Part shown: positions 43,490-54,304 of the stretch, piece after piece
How the letters are laid out: each line of letters starts with the position of its first letter
Position numbering within the stretch: position 1 is the first letter of the stretch
Assembly (NCBI GenBank): GCA_037974965.1
Contig: JBBPFI010000004.1
Location: 930,001-994,000, forward strand
Direction: 5' to 3'
From: Dacryopinax spathularia
Lineage: Eukaryota; Basidiomycota; Dacrymycetes; Dacrymycetales; Dacrymycetaceae
Length of the DNA: 64,000 bases
Translations under genes and position numbers: made by a program
Notes under the pieces: model-generated
The model's input: only the letters and a program-made list of their open reading frames with translations
What the model was told of the DNA's origin: nothing
Databases searched by the model: none

Positions 43490-44881
43490 ATGATGCCTGA
43501 TCTCAAACGCTCCCGTTCGCCCTCCGACGCCGGTTCGCCTTCGGGTCACACCTCCAAACGCGCAAACCTCAACGAGTCATCCAACGCAGAGAACGAAACT
43601 TACCACGAACCGATCGACACCCTCAGTCAAGAGTCCACCGCTGGTAGTGCTGCCGCTCCAACCACTGCTGCTGATCAACCAATGCAAGACGCCGACGCCA
43701 CGCCTGGAGCTGGCCATCGCTCGGACGGCTCACTCACTCCTACCTCTCTGGCTCCTGCTGACTCGGTCAGCGTTCAGCCATCAAATTCGTCACCAGGCGC
43801 GAACCAGGTCGCTCCGCCGTCTCAACCTGCCGATGTGACTGCCCAATCGGACCAGCAGTCCTCGACCGGAGGCGCTGCTCGCGAGCCGCCTCCTCAAAAC
43901 ATCCATATGCGTGCCCTTATCGTCACTCAGGATGCTAGCATCATCATTGGAAAAGGCGGCAGCCATGTCAACGAGATTCGCGAGAAGAGCGGTGCACGCA
44001 TCACCGTCAGCGAGAGCATCCCTGGTAACCCGGAGCGTATCCTCAATGTGACCGGGCCGCTTGATGCCGTAGCTAAGGTGAGTCGTCCTGTACCGATTTC
44101 AGCTTCGTTTGACTAATGTATGCGCACAGGCCTTCGGTCTGATCGTGCGTCAAATCAATGATGAGCCATTTGACCAACCCTCCGTTCCTGGCTCTCGTGC
44201 CGTCACCATCAAGTTCATTATTCCCAACTCCCGCATGGGCACATTGATCGGCAAAGCCGGCAGCAAGATCAAGGAGATCCAGGAAGCCTCGGGTGCCAAG
44301 CTGCATGCGAGCGAGGGCTTGCTCCCAGGCTCGACCGAGCGTGTCCTGAACGTATCTGGCGTTGCAGATGCCATTCACATCGCGACCTACTACGTCGGCA
44401 ACTCATTGCTCAACTCCCACCCGTCCTACAGCACGGGCCATTCGACGTACAAGCAGCAGCGCCGGCCTATGGCGTCAACGACCTACTACCCACCCAACAC
44501 GCCCGCAACGGCCTACGGTTACCCTGGCCCGGTCGCACCACCTGCACCGATCGCCCTGCAGCAAACCCAAAACTTTTACATCCCGAACGATCTTGTCGGT
44601 AGCATCATCGGCAAGGGCGGTGCGAAGATCAACGAGATTCGCCATGTGTCCGGATGTCAGATTAAGATCCTCGAGCCTGGTCAGGGACCCGCCCCGGGCT
44701 CTGGTGCTGTTCAGCCGATGAGCGAGACCGAGAGGATGGTCACGATCACCGGCGGGATCGCGAATATCCAGATGGCCGTTCAGCTTCTTGCTAGCGTACG
44801 TACCGGCCCATTTTGTTTGTCCACCGTTGCTTACATGCCTTGCAGCGCATTGAGCAGGAGAAGCAACGTCTTGCACGATGA
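43490..44881 (+). CDS. triple KH-domain RNA-binding protein (PCBP/Rnc1-like)
   Basis: A poly(C)-binding type regulator of mRNA stability or translation. The start is ATG 43490 (the longer frame begins at TTG). A disordered N-terminal 140 residues has SP sites (KRSRSPSDAGSPSG). KH1: ALIVTQDASIIIGKGGSHV; an intron follows at about 44075. KH2: IKFIIPNSRMGTLIGKAGSKI. A Tyr/Pro-rich linker (TTYYPPNTPATAYGYPG) leads to KH3: FYIPNDLVGSIIGKGGAKI. All three GxxG loops are intact. The last intron (44795 region, GTACGT..TTGCAG) adds RIEQEKQRLAR before the stop at 44879-44881. Family resemblance is to S. pombe Rnc1 and yeast Hek2/Pbp2. Confidence 0.88.
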
Positions 44882-45387
44882 GACCTCCCATTGGGTACAA
44901 AAGCTTCTCATAAACCTCCAATTTTCTCCAAGCGTCTGTCTGTATGTCCATATACTGAGTCTCCCGTCGCATCAATTCTCTCGCTCTTCCACTCTCACCC
45001 TCACTACTCCTAGTCTCCCACCTGCGAACGTTCCCGTCCACTCCACGTGCAGCATACATAGTGCGTCGTGGTGGTGCGACGAACGAGCATATTGCCGTAG
45101 CTTCTTGCTACTTAGTTTTCGATGTCAACCATGTTTCTCCGTTTGCGGGTTCATGTGTCTGTTGCGGGTTAATAAAGTCTGTAGAGTGTGCACTGAGCGG
45201 TGTGAGCAAACTCGGTGGCCGAGCACGAGCGGGTTTTAGTACACAGAATATGCCGGCTTAACAAAGTCCATTCGCTCAATCGCTACAATGCATAGCAATA
45301 CACGACCCCTCGCATACATCGCAAGTAAGGCAATACACGTTCATACAAGCAGCATCTCTCCTCTCTGTCTCTCTATCTTGAACACGC
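44882..45387. other. convergent 3' interval
   Basis: 506 bp between the KH gene stop and the stress-protein stop. AATAAAG near 45172 on the plus strand could serve the KH transcript. No gene seen. Confidence 0.4.
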
Positions 45388-45748
45388 TTATTTCGAGCCA
45401 CCGATCTTGCCCAGCTCAGACGCACGCTCGCGGTCCGCGCCGAACCCGTGCTCGGACGAAAGACGCTTGTCGGGCGTGCCGTCTTCCTTGAGCCCGTCGT
45501 GCTCCGAGGGCTTGTAGATATCGTCAGGCTGGGTGGAGCCGCCTTTCTTGCCCATCTCGGAGGCGCGTTCGCGGTCGCCGCCGAAGCCTATCACTCTGTA
45601 TCAGCTACTTGCACGGCGGAGAACGGGGAAGGAAGGGGAGCTCACCGTGGTCGGAAGACATGCGCTTGTCGGGAGTACCGTCCTCCTTCATACCTCCATG
45701 CTCGGAGGGCTTGTACTTCTCGCCAGTCTCAGTAGCGCCTTGAGCCAT
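45388..45748 (-). CDS. Con-10-like / KGG-repeat stress protein
   Basis: A small hydrophilic protein of about 100 residues with two copies of the repeat family found in fungal conidiation protein Con-10 and bacterial KGG stress proteins. Copies are GFGGDRERASEMGKKGG and GFGADRERASELGKIGG, each preceded by a KPSEH-x-G-x-KEDGTPDKR unit. It starts at ATG 45748 (AQGATETGEKYKPSEHGG); an intron of about 55 bases follows SSDH. These proteins are induced in dormancy and desiccation and are thought to protect cell components; the mechanism is unknown. The compact tandem repeat suggests internal duplication. Confidence 0.85.
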
Positions 45749-47137
45749 GGTTGCTAGTTTGTTGGGTTGGGTTGGGTTGGGTTGGGTTGAGCGCGGTGGA
45801 TTGCGATAATCGTTTGATGCTGGGAAAAGAGCGAAAAGAGCGGTCTTTATATACATTTTCCTAGCCCTCATGAACCCCTCGATGGCAGGCTAGGGAGGGC
45901 GTAGAGTTGGCCGTCTGCCTGCCTTCTGCCATGGGAGGAGAGCGTAGAAGCGCAAAATGACGTCGTTTGCGTTCATTGCGCTCATCAGGTCTAGACGGGG
46001 ATCGACCCCTCTGCGGGGGATCGCGAGCCTCCATCCTATGGACATGAGCGGGGGAGGCGTTACCCCGCTCTGTTCAATTCCCCCAATGAGGTAGGGATAG
46101 AATGATGGAGGGCGGGGCGCCCGATCCCCCGGTCCGATCTGACCAAACGTGGTAAGAGTGGCTTCCAGTTCTAGCCATTTCTGTGACTGTTCCCTAGCCC
46201 ACCTCAAAGAACGAGGGATCTATGACGAGGCTTTTCATCGTTGCGAGCATAACGATCAGACTTGGCGACAAGATCGAATCAATCAGTGATGTGAGTGATG
46301 AAAGTGGCCGATCTGAGCTTGCTTGATCGATCAGAAGAACCCCGATCCGCGGAAGCGGATTATTTCGGCTTATTCCGGTTTCGGGTTGGGAGGCGCGTTG
46401 GTGCGCTCGGTTTCTTGCGGGCGGCGCTGCCAATTCTCCCACACTTCCAGTAAAGGAAATGTTACACAACGGGGTAAGTATCAAGTAGTTGTGCAATATG
46501 CTGCGGGAAGAATTGTATCCTGGTGTGGTCGTGGATGTGATGCCTTCCTTTGGAGATTGGCCGGTTCGAACGCCTGCATGTCAGGTTTGTCTTCTAGCTC
46601 CAACAACGAACGTCACTCCCAGCCCGCTGGGCTGGTGATTGCATCATCTTATCGCGCTCTCAACTCTGCTCCATTGTCTGAACTTGCATCGAGAAGCTTC
46701 ACCAAAGTATTCGAGCAGCGGATGATCGCTCGCTCCCTGCGGCAAGCGGAACCATCTAATCTGAAAACCGCCTCGATCGGCACGCATCGGGCCATCGAGG
46801 GACCTCGCCAGCCCTTGAAGTCAATTATATCCACCCATCGAACCTCCCCACATTGTGGAGGCTGGACTGGTATATCCATACGTCAGCTGGCCTGGATCGT
46901 GACTGTAACTTCCTTCGAGTGGAAAGGGAGAGAGGTGTAGCGTCAGCCACGGAACGGCCGGTAATCATTAGTGGTTGTTACAGTAGAGTACGATCAGATC
47001 AGTCAATTGGAGAACGAAGCCGGGGGACCACGAATGCTGAGCGGAAACGGTTTGTTCAAACAGAGCAATAGGAAAGAAAGATGCCCGTGCAAAGCACAGC
47101 GAATGGAATGTGCTCAGCCCGCAAACACTGCAGACGA
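45749..47137. other. intergenic, 1.4 kb
   Basis: Upstream of the stress gene and downstream of the glyoxal oxidase stop. A 205-codon plus frame (46323-46940) begins without ATG and looks random. I see no RNA gene. It probably includes the stress-gene promoter. Confidence 0.4.
45764..45788. repeat. GGGTT x4-5 run in stress-gene leader
   Basis: Four to five perfect GGGTT units on the plus strand just upstream of the Con-10-like ATG. In the transcript this reads as AACCC repeats in the 5' leader. It is not the TTAGGG telomere unit. Confidence 0.6.
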
Positions 47138-49570
47138 TCATCCACCTTGTCCATCATCTCCGCTCTTCGATGCAGAACCACTCGTCTGGGCAAGCATGCT
47201 AGAACTCCTGATCAGCCTCTGTCCTACGAAAGAACAATTGACGTACTTCGCCGTAGCCCCAGGATCATCAGGCGGATCCGAGCCATCCCCAACCATGATA
47301 CGCCTCCCCTTGCTCGGAACCCCATCAGCAAGCACATACAGCCAGCCATATCCCGGTGGATAGATTTGCGCAGAAGGCGGGCCCGTCACTGTCAAAGTCG
47401 TCATATTGCTCGATCCGGTGGGATACGTGCAACTGCAAGCCAGCTCGACGAGGCGGGAGTTCATGTGCACGGCGTGGGTGACGAAGCCCAGGTCCATGAG
47501 GGAGATCGTTATGTTGTTTGTTCCGGGTGGGAGCTGGACGGTCACTTCGATCTCCTTGCCGTAGTCTACGTTGGCTGGAAGTGTGACGATGACGGGGCGC
47601 GCCATGCTCATGTATGGTGGGCTGAGCCATTCTGCCCTGTACTCCGTTTGGTACTCCACGTCCGATACGTCGAGGTTTGGGTTGGAGCCGGCGATCATTA
47701 CCTCTCCGCTTGGGACGAGCGTTGCGACCGAATGGTACAGCCTTGCTATCTGGCTGGTTGGCATGCCATCGCTGCTGAACCGCTGACCAAGAGGCTTGTC
47801 CGGATCATACAACACAGGCTGGAAGACAGGGTTGTCCGCGTTCGAAGCGCCAACCTGACCTTTGACGTTGCCATAGCCAGCGATGCCCGTTCGACCACCA
47901 TTGATGATGACGACTTTCCCATCGGGGAGAAGGAGAGCGTCGGGCATCACTCGCGGATCCGGCATGTGGTCGACTTCCCATCCGGCTGCGATACCCTCGG
48001 TTGTCAGAGTCATTCGAGCGCATTGATCTGACGCAGGCGCTTGAGAGGACATCTCGTATCCCGGCATGGTGTCATCTACTGTCGAGCCCCCACAGACTAC
48101 GATGGTAGGTGTGTAGGCATTTGCGATGGTTAACGGCAAAAGTACGGCTGTGCCCGTCATGGGATACGTGACTCGGACACCGTTCGGGAAGCGGGGTAGA
48201 CGTGTTTCCTTGTTCGCCTTCCAGTCATAGATCATCGAGTCTTGATTGGCCGCAACAAAGACTCGTCCATCCGGAAGGGTGAATGCGATAGGAAACAAGT
48301 TTGCGTTCAGTGTGCCGCTCAAGAACTGCGATGGGATTGGAAGGCCGTTGTATCCGTTGATGTTTTTGGGAGGGAAGAACTCGAAAGTCGGGTTGTTGAC
48401 GGTCGCATTGTTCATCCATCCACCCTTTTTGGAACCGCCCATGATGAGGGCAGAACCGTCCTCCAGCCTGGTGACGGTCACATACCACCGGGGGCTAGCC
48501 ATGCGGATCCGATCTGGGTTCTCGTAGATGTCACATTTGTCGTCATCACATGGCGTGAAGAGACGGACAGCTTGCAGGCCGTTAAGGTCGCCGAAGTCGG
48601 CAGCGCCAGTTTTGTCTGTGACCACCGGGTTTCCGCCGACATTGACCAGTGTTCCGTTTGAAAGAAACGTGCCTCCAGCGCAGAACGAGTTCGACAATAC
48701 GTTGAGAGGTCGGACTTGATCGGTGTCGAGGTTGTATATCGCACCCCAAGCAGGGTGGCCATTGACGGTAAGGGGATTATGCTCGACCTTGTCGAATATG
48801 ATCGCTTCGGTATCGGATATCACCGAAAGCTGCATAGCAGCCACTCCTGTGGTCCCTCGCTGCACCAAAGTCCACTCTGCCGCATCCGACACGGCGGATA
48901 CGATATCATCTCTCATGGCATCGGAGATTTTCTTCGTCCCCGTCCGCCGGACAACGAGAGCGTCGATGTCCATCGTGGAACCCCGACCTTGCCCGGTATT
49001 GACGATCCGGAGTGTATGTTGCCCATATGCCAAATCGCCGCTCGACCAGCGCCTCTGCTGCACAGCAGGATGCGCCGCATATCCGTCTACCGAATCAACA
49101 TGTGCGCCATCCAGGAATATATCGCTGATACCGTGTGTCGGACCCACACAGCCGAACCATGATACCCGCGTTCCATAAAACAGATAGGTCATATATGCGC
49201 CCGAATCGCTCGTAGAGTGCAGTGTCCCATCGACATACTTCGGGCTGGATGGTGTATGCCAGTCATGGGCCGAGTAGATGAGCGACCGAAAGGAGTCGTC
49301 GATTGCCGTCGATCCTTCAGGCACGTAGTACGGTAGGAACGCTTTGCCGTCGGGAACGGACCCCGGAGTCGTTACGCCGTTCCACGCTGGCTGAGAACTG
49401 CGGTAGGCTGCGGTGATAGCGTGGATTTGGCGACGAAGGAGGAATTCTTTGACGTGGGGAGACAGCCGGCGTCGTAATGCCGATGTCCAATGTCGTGGTT
49501 CGAGACGAGCCCAGACCACCCATAATTGCAGGAAGATGACGAGCAAAGGCAGTGATTTTGGGAGGCACAT
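47138..49570 (-). CDS. glyoxal oxidase (AA5_1 copper radical oxidase) with N-terminal module
   Basis: A secreted copper-radical enzyme that oxidises small aldehydes and makes hydrogen peroxide for wood-decay peroxidases. A single exon of 810 residues. A signal peptide is at residues 1-21 (LPLLVIFLQLWVVWA). Residues about 75-210 form a beta-sandwich-like module (SWFGCVGPTHGISDIFLDGAHVD and so on). The seven-bladed oxidase domain follows: the Cys of NSFCAGG and the Tyr of PRWYVT would form the Cys-Tyr cofactor, Tyr-His of RLYHSVATL bind copper, and the His of FVTHAVHMN completes the site. Kelch-type GG repeats (ALIMGGS, VVCGGS, VIINGG) are visible. All catalytic residues are present. It is unusual in having no intron while neighbours have many. 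Confidence 0.88.
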   Translation of the reverse strand: MCLPKSLPLLVIFLQLWVVWARLEPRHWTSALRRRLSPHVKEFLLRRQIHAITAAYRSSQPAWNGVTTPGSVPDGKAFLPYYVPEGSTAIDDSFRSLIYSAHDWHTPSSPKYVDGTLHSTSDSGAYMTYLFYGTRVSWFGCVGPTHGISDIFLDGAHVDSVDGYAAHPAVQQRRWSSGDLAYGQHTLRIVNTGQGRGSTMDIDALVVRRTGTKKISDAMRDDIVSAVSDAAEWTLVQRGTTGVAAMQLSVISDTEAIIFDKVEHNPLTVNGHPAWGAIYNLDTDQVRPLNVLSNSFCAGGTFLSNGTLVNVGGNPVVTDKTGAADFGDLNGLQAVRLFTPCDDDKCDIYENPDRIRMASPRWYVTVTRLEDGSALIMGGSKKGGWMNNATVNNPTFEFFPPKNINGYNGLPIPSQFLSGTLNANLFPIAFTLPDGRVFVAANQDSMIYDWKANKETRLPRFPNGVRVTYPMTGTAVLLPLTIANAYTPTIVVCGGSTVDDTMPGYEMSSQAPASDQCARMTLTTEGIAAGWEVDHMPDPRVMPDALLLPDGKVVIINGGRTGIAGYGNVKGQVGASNADNPVFQPVLYDPDKPLGQRFSSDGMPTSQIARLYHSVATLVPSGEVMIAGSNPNLDVSDVEYQTEYRAEWLSPPYMSMARPVIVTLPANVDYGKEIEVTVQLPPGTNNITISLMDLGFVTHAVHMNSRLVELACSCTYPTGSSNMTTLTVTGPPSAQIYPPGYGWLYVLADGVPSKGRRIMVGDGSDPPDDPGATAKYVNCSFVGQRLIRSSSMLAQTSGSASKSGDDGQGG

Positions 49571-50032
49571 TCGTAGGAAGCAACGTCAGTCAACGCACTC
49601 CTTGACGAGGAGCTGGATGATCAAGGAGGCTGTTGTCATGCTATGGAGTCCATGCATTCAAAACATCCCATCCTGAGGAACGTCCGAGCGCAATGTTGTT
49701 GCAAGTATTGAGACAAGCGGATCGGTGAGCAAAACCAGTAAAACAGACTCAGCCTTGATCGCCGTCGAAGGCCATGACCATCTCTCACTCAGACAATGTC
49801 TCAGGCAAGTAATGCAAGAGGAGGTAGATTGCAGACTTGGTAAAAGGTAAGTCATCGACGCGCTCAACGGGCGCTTCCATAACATTCCCGACATTACGTA
49901 AGTCATAGGATAACCCTCCGGGGAGCCTGGCCAACGGGGCCAGAATTTGGGGGACCTATATAGTAAGGGGAAGTTTGGAACACACAGGGTCGCACGCGTC
50001 TGATATTTTATATTGTATTCGTGTGGTGTTGA
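49571..50032. promoter_or_regulatory. glyoxal oxidase upstream region
   Basis: 462 bp between the oxidase start and the stop of the next minus-strand gene. No motif that I can name; it marks the edge of the right accessory arm. Confidence 0.35.
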
Positions 50033-50495
50033 CTAGACGTCACATTTGGTTGTTATACGCTCAACATTCAAGGGTGTGCCGACATCCGCATCGGACATTG
50101 GATGAGACGTGCGCGTATCGGAGCGGGTGTGAGGGGGAAGATAGGAGAGGTTTGGGGTAGTTACCAAACGGGGTGGCGTCGCGGATTGCCTCGGAGGTGT
50201 GAGCGCCGGGATGAGCATGTCGTTGAGTCGCGGAGGACGGAAAGGCGAAAGGGGCAATATCTCAGTCTCAGGCAAAGATTGACCCAGAGGTTCCATTCTC
50301 GACGAAGGCATAAGCCTCGCGCGTTTGGTCACTGGTTTCTGACGACCCCCTGGTGGCTGGACCAAAGTTGAACGTGGACTCGGCTTGTAGAGTCGCGTCC
50401 TGCATATACGCAGGTGGATCATGATTTAGACTCAAGGGATAGGGTGTGTGTGTTTCCTTACACGTTATTCCCGTCGAGGAGATGACAGGGAGCAT
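50033..50495 (-). CDS. small proline-rich hypothetical protein
   Basis: Two exons. The first starts at ATG 50495 (LPVISSTGIT). An intron of about 62 bases (GTGTAAGG..ATGCAG) follows, and the second exon ends at 50033. The product is about 130 residues, rich in Pro, Arg and Thr (PLSPFRPPRLNDMLIPALTPP), with a basic KPVTKRARL stretch. No recognised domain. The intron join keeps a long frame, which is the main support. An additional upstream exon is possible. Confidence 0.4.
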
Positions 50496-50890
50496 ATGCT
50501 CAGGTAAGATAGGCGAAGGGAGTCCTTTCAGATGTATTGGGTGATGCAATGGGCGAGATTCTGCTTTTTATTGATGGTTATCTGTTCTGTCTACTCGTGT
50601 GCGTCTGTCAAAGAGGCAGCAGTCTGGAACGACGCACCGAGCTTGTGGAAGATGAGAGAACATGGCGGAGAGTCAAGTTGGAAGTCCGCCGGAGACGAGC
50701 ATGATCCGTCCGGTGTCCGCTATATGCAAGGCATTATTGGTCTCCTCCGGACAATCACCATATTCGCCGTTTGATCGCACTGGATTTACACTTTAATCAA
50801 GTCAACAGCAACATCTCCTCAGCTTCAATAGTATCATAAAGTCTCTCGGTCGACTCTCGGGTGCCGGCAAACGTTCGACCGTCTTCATCC

Positions 50891-52799
50891 ATGACCATGG
50901 AGACCGATCGCGAACCAGCGGAACAAGGCACGTCCTTGCCTGGTGGCATGTGCGGGATGGTTTCGCGCTCTGTGCGCGCATATATGCTTCATCCCGATAA
51001 TACAGAAGAAGGAATGACATCGATGCGCGCAAGTCCGCGTGTATATACGGCGTCTGCCAGTACGTCCGGCGTGCCGGTGTACGCTGGTATGGACGACATC
51101 CCGAACGAAGTGATTCTGCATATCTCCAAACAAGTTTCATCTCCCAACGATCTGCTGAAATTGATGTTGCTATGTCGACGGACGAAAGCTATATCCGAAG
51201 AGCTGCTCCCTTACCTGAATAAGGAACTTTACCTGGAGGATGTTGCTGAATGGGACTTTCTCGCTGATAACCCTCGCTTCGCACGATCCATTCGTTGACT
51301 CTTGGTCAAGGATAGATGGGGCGAAGGAGACTGCGACTGTATAGTCCAGCCGCTCACACGATCTACCTTCGATGTGTTCGCCGTGCAGCAGGAGGAAGCA
51401 TACACCATCGCCGATACTGTTCCCACCATACGGATCATGGCTCCCTCGTTTACTAACCTGATGTTTCTCTGCCTTAACTGCGCCATCGCGGGTTTTTGTG
51501 AGCTGGGTCCCCTCTTCGAAGGTCTGAGGTTCAAGCGGTTGACTGCTCTTCGGATACATCTCTACCGCTGGAGCTGGACGGGTTCCATTACCGTCGATGC
51601 GACGAGATGCGCCGGGGTGAGCACCGAATGGCATGGCAAACCGTGGTTGCTGACAATCTAACTCAAGATCATTGGCTCGATTGACCTACACATGAGCGAC
51701 TTTGCTCTTACTTGTCAAGGTGAGAGGGCTGTACTGCATGTCTACTGGATGTTTAAGGAGGTCAGATCTAAGGCTGTCCGATGCAGAGGTTATCTTCAAG
51801 GCAACTTCCGTTATGTTGCGCAGACACCGCAATCTGAAGATTCTCTCCATGATGATGCGTTGCGGAGCGAGCGCTCCCGGCGCTCCACGGCTTCTCGATT
51901 GTGAAGATCTGATCCAAGGCTTCTGGCCCTACCTGAGCGAGTTATATCTGAAGGGCCTGACCCTGACAGAAGGTTCCTGCAAGCTGACATACTTTCTCGC
52001 GAAGCATGCGACCATTTCGAAGCTATGGCTGCATCGTTCTTCTTTCCCACTCTGTCCCCATCTTCCCGGTACAGCCTTACCGGTTCTGAAGGACGTTGCG
52101 CTGTGCTACGCCGATGCATGTACTTTGAGGAGCTTTCTTCGACGCTTGGATTCCGGAACGTATCGGCCTGTGCATAAGCTTGCGATGACTGTCAATCGTG
52201 TGGATGTTGCTCTGCACCCAGACGCATTCCATGAGATCCTTCAAGCTCTAGCGAGCGCTGGGATGCTACGATCCTTGTCTTTCTGCTCGAAGGATCAACA
52301 TGGATCGTACGGGGCTTGGGTGCTGCCTTATTTGCGCTGCTTTGGACTCTCTGTCGTGGGGATTAAATACCTTGGGATCCGGATACACATTACGCAAAAA
52401 GAAGAACTGGTGTGTTTCGGAATGAAGTCTTACTTCTGGTGATGTTTGGCATGACTGACCAAGGTGGTTGTCCAGGATGACATAGCCGAGGTGCTCCGCT
52501 GTTACGAGTCGCTAGAGGAGCTGAAGATGCCGTTTGCCCCGCTAATCGCTACGGCGATGGGCTGTTCGACTTCGGACGTCGTGGACATGGACAGAGGGCG
52601 TGTAGCTTCAATGCAAAAGGAGGTATGCAATACACTCGCCATATTCTGTCCGACGCTGCGGAAAGTGAATCATCTGATTCGTCGCGCGTCGAGCGGGAAG
52701 TGGTGCCGGTAAGGGCTGGCTTGGATCTCGGTTCCTGTTTTGAGGCTAATGGTATACAGGGAGTATCCGCTGCCCGGTGACGAAGATGTCGAGGAGTAG
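50891..52799 (+). CDS. F-box / leucine-rich protein with an in-frame TGA
   Basis: A substrate-adaptor-like protein of SCF ubiquitin ligases. It starts at ATG 50891. The F-box is at residues about 65-110 (DIPNEVILHISKQVSSPNDLLKLMLLCR). After FARSIR there is an in-frame TGA (51296-51298), and the same frame then continues for another hundred codons as LLVKDRWGEGDCDC and LRR-like strands (LTALRIHLY). Further exons carry LRR-like text (NLKILSMMMRCG, YLSELYLKGLTL, ISKLWLHRSSF, VLKDVALCYADACTL). A final exon encodes EYPLPGDEDVEE. Other introns look normal. The stop sits where Arg or Ser is usual, so this is a recent pseudogene, a sequencing error, or a read-through case. Confidence 0.6.
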
Positions 52800-54304
52800 T
52801 TGCGCTGGGTGTGCTCGGCATACCACGACGAAACAGTGTAAGATGGAACACGAGGAACAACTTGCAGCAGGAGAAGGATTAAGTGGGCCGGGGGACTCAT
52901 CCAGGAGAAGGAACCAAAAAAAAGGAAATAAACCGCAAAATGTATTCAGAGAAGCCGAGATGGGTCGGGGGAAGGACGCACAATGAAATTGAGATCTTTC
53001 CCCTGGGATTCGCTTGGGCCGCACCGAGGAGGGAGGGGAGTGTGCTTTATTGTGGATATTGTGGATCTGCATCGGGGAAAGTACAGGAGATTATAGCGCG
53101 GACACGGTCACGCAAACCCCGCCAGGTACATAAGTACTCGAGGTGCCGTACTCGAGTGCGACTGTTTACGGAGTGATGAAGTGCTAGACAGCGTGGCCGT
53201 TGCGCAAGGAGTGGGCGCGCATTCCGCGGAGTCTAGACTGCACTTTACAGTCATGCAAGTGCTTTGAGCAGCAAGACTTGTTTCGCAGACAGCCTCACAA
53301 AGCAGGAGCTAAGCTCGGCCGCTCGATCCTCGCACTGGACGTGGAAATGGACGCGCACTTTATCTTGTTCAACGGATTTCCGGTGGATGGAAAACCTCCG
53401 AATAGAAGGCGATGGCGGCCTGTGGGGCTGTTCTGCGATCGTTGCCCTCGGTGTACCGAGCTGGACTGCGTAGGGTGGACTTTTAGGGAACCGGATGCGC
53501 CTCGCAAGTACGTAGGACATCCACTGGCTATCGTACATTGTCTGATGTGCAGGATGCGCCTGCGACAGAACAGGATGCGCTGCAGAGAAGACAGGATGCG
53601 ATGCGGATAAGGCAGGATGCGATGCGGATAAGGCAGGATGCGATGCGGAGAAGACAGGATGCGCTGAGCACAATAGAGGATGTGGTCAATACGCATGTAT
53701 GATGCGATGTGAGATACGGCGGGATGGGCGGGGTCATCGGGCGGATGCGGTTGGCCCAGGGGCGAGCTGCGCTGTAAGAGGTAAGGTGTGTTGTAGTTAG
53801 GGTTGAAGGTCGATGCCATCTCTCGTAGTAGGCCGGAGGACATCGAGGAATATTTGTATGCCTGTAGTGCACGTTGCTTGAGGTTTTCTGTACTTGCGGA
53901 GGGTCGGTCCATCGAGCGGGATAGTGGGAAATCAAACCGCGGACAGGACAGTACAATTTGCAGCTTGGTCCTGGGAGCGCACGGAAAGTGGTATATAAAG
54001 GGCGGCTCAAATTATCAAGCACGGTGCAGAAGAGTAGCGGGCTTGAAGGGGCGCCAGCGCCGAGTGCTAAGAAAGCAGGAGCTAAGTCGTGGGGCCGACA
54101 TCTAACGGAGAGGATAACCCCCCATGTCCGAGAAAATACGGTATCGGACATTGCAAGCTAGGCTTGAAGAAGAGGACAAGATGAAAGACGTGGCTTGATA
54201 TTTCTTTTGGGAAGGAGGTTAGGGGCACACTATGTTGTATCGAATGGTGCGGTGAATACGCGTCGAATGAATTAGGAAGAAAAGGTTTGGCCGACATATG
54301 AACG
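52800..54304. other. interval without a supported gene
   Basis: 1.5 kb after the F-box gene. A 205-codon minus frame (53295-53912) spans the 21-bp repeat, but competing frames are also open there and it shows no family motif, so I do not call it. The rest is unassigned. Confidence 0.35.
53549..53674. repeat. 21-bp tandem repeat, about 6 copies
   Basis: The unit begins CAGGATGCG and repeats every 21 bases six times; the two central copies (CAGGATGCGATGCGGATAAGG) are identical and the outer ones diverge. The period is a multiple of three, so several frames stay open through it (a 7-residue RILPYPH-like repeat on the minus strand). Confidence 0.85.

Noticed and set aside
45764-45788. Interstitial telomere repeat
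   Set aside because: The unit is GGGTT, not the TTAGGG expected in basidiomycetes, and the run is very short.
46550-46590. tRNA-like GGTTCGAAC (B-box) near 46563
   Set aside because: The flanking bases do not form a T-arm stem and no A-box or acceptor stem pairs with it.
46323-46940. 205-codon plus-strand frame
   Set aside because: No ATG at its start, composition looks random, no motifs or splice partners.
51293-51310. A 17-base intron removing the F-box TGA
   Set aside because: GTTGACTCTTGGTCAAG has GT and AG ends but is far too short for splicing and breaks the reading frame.
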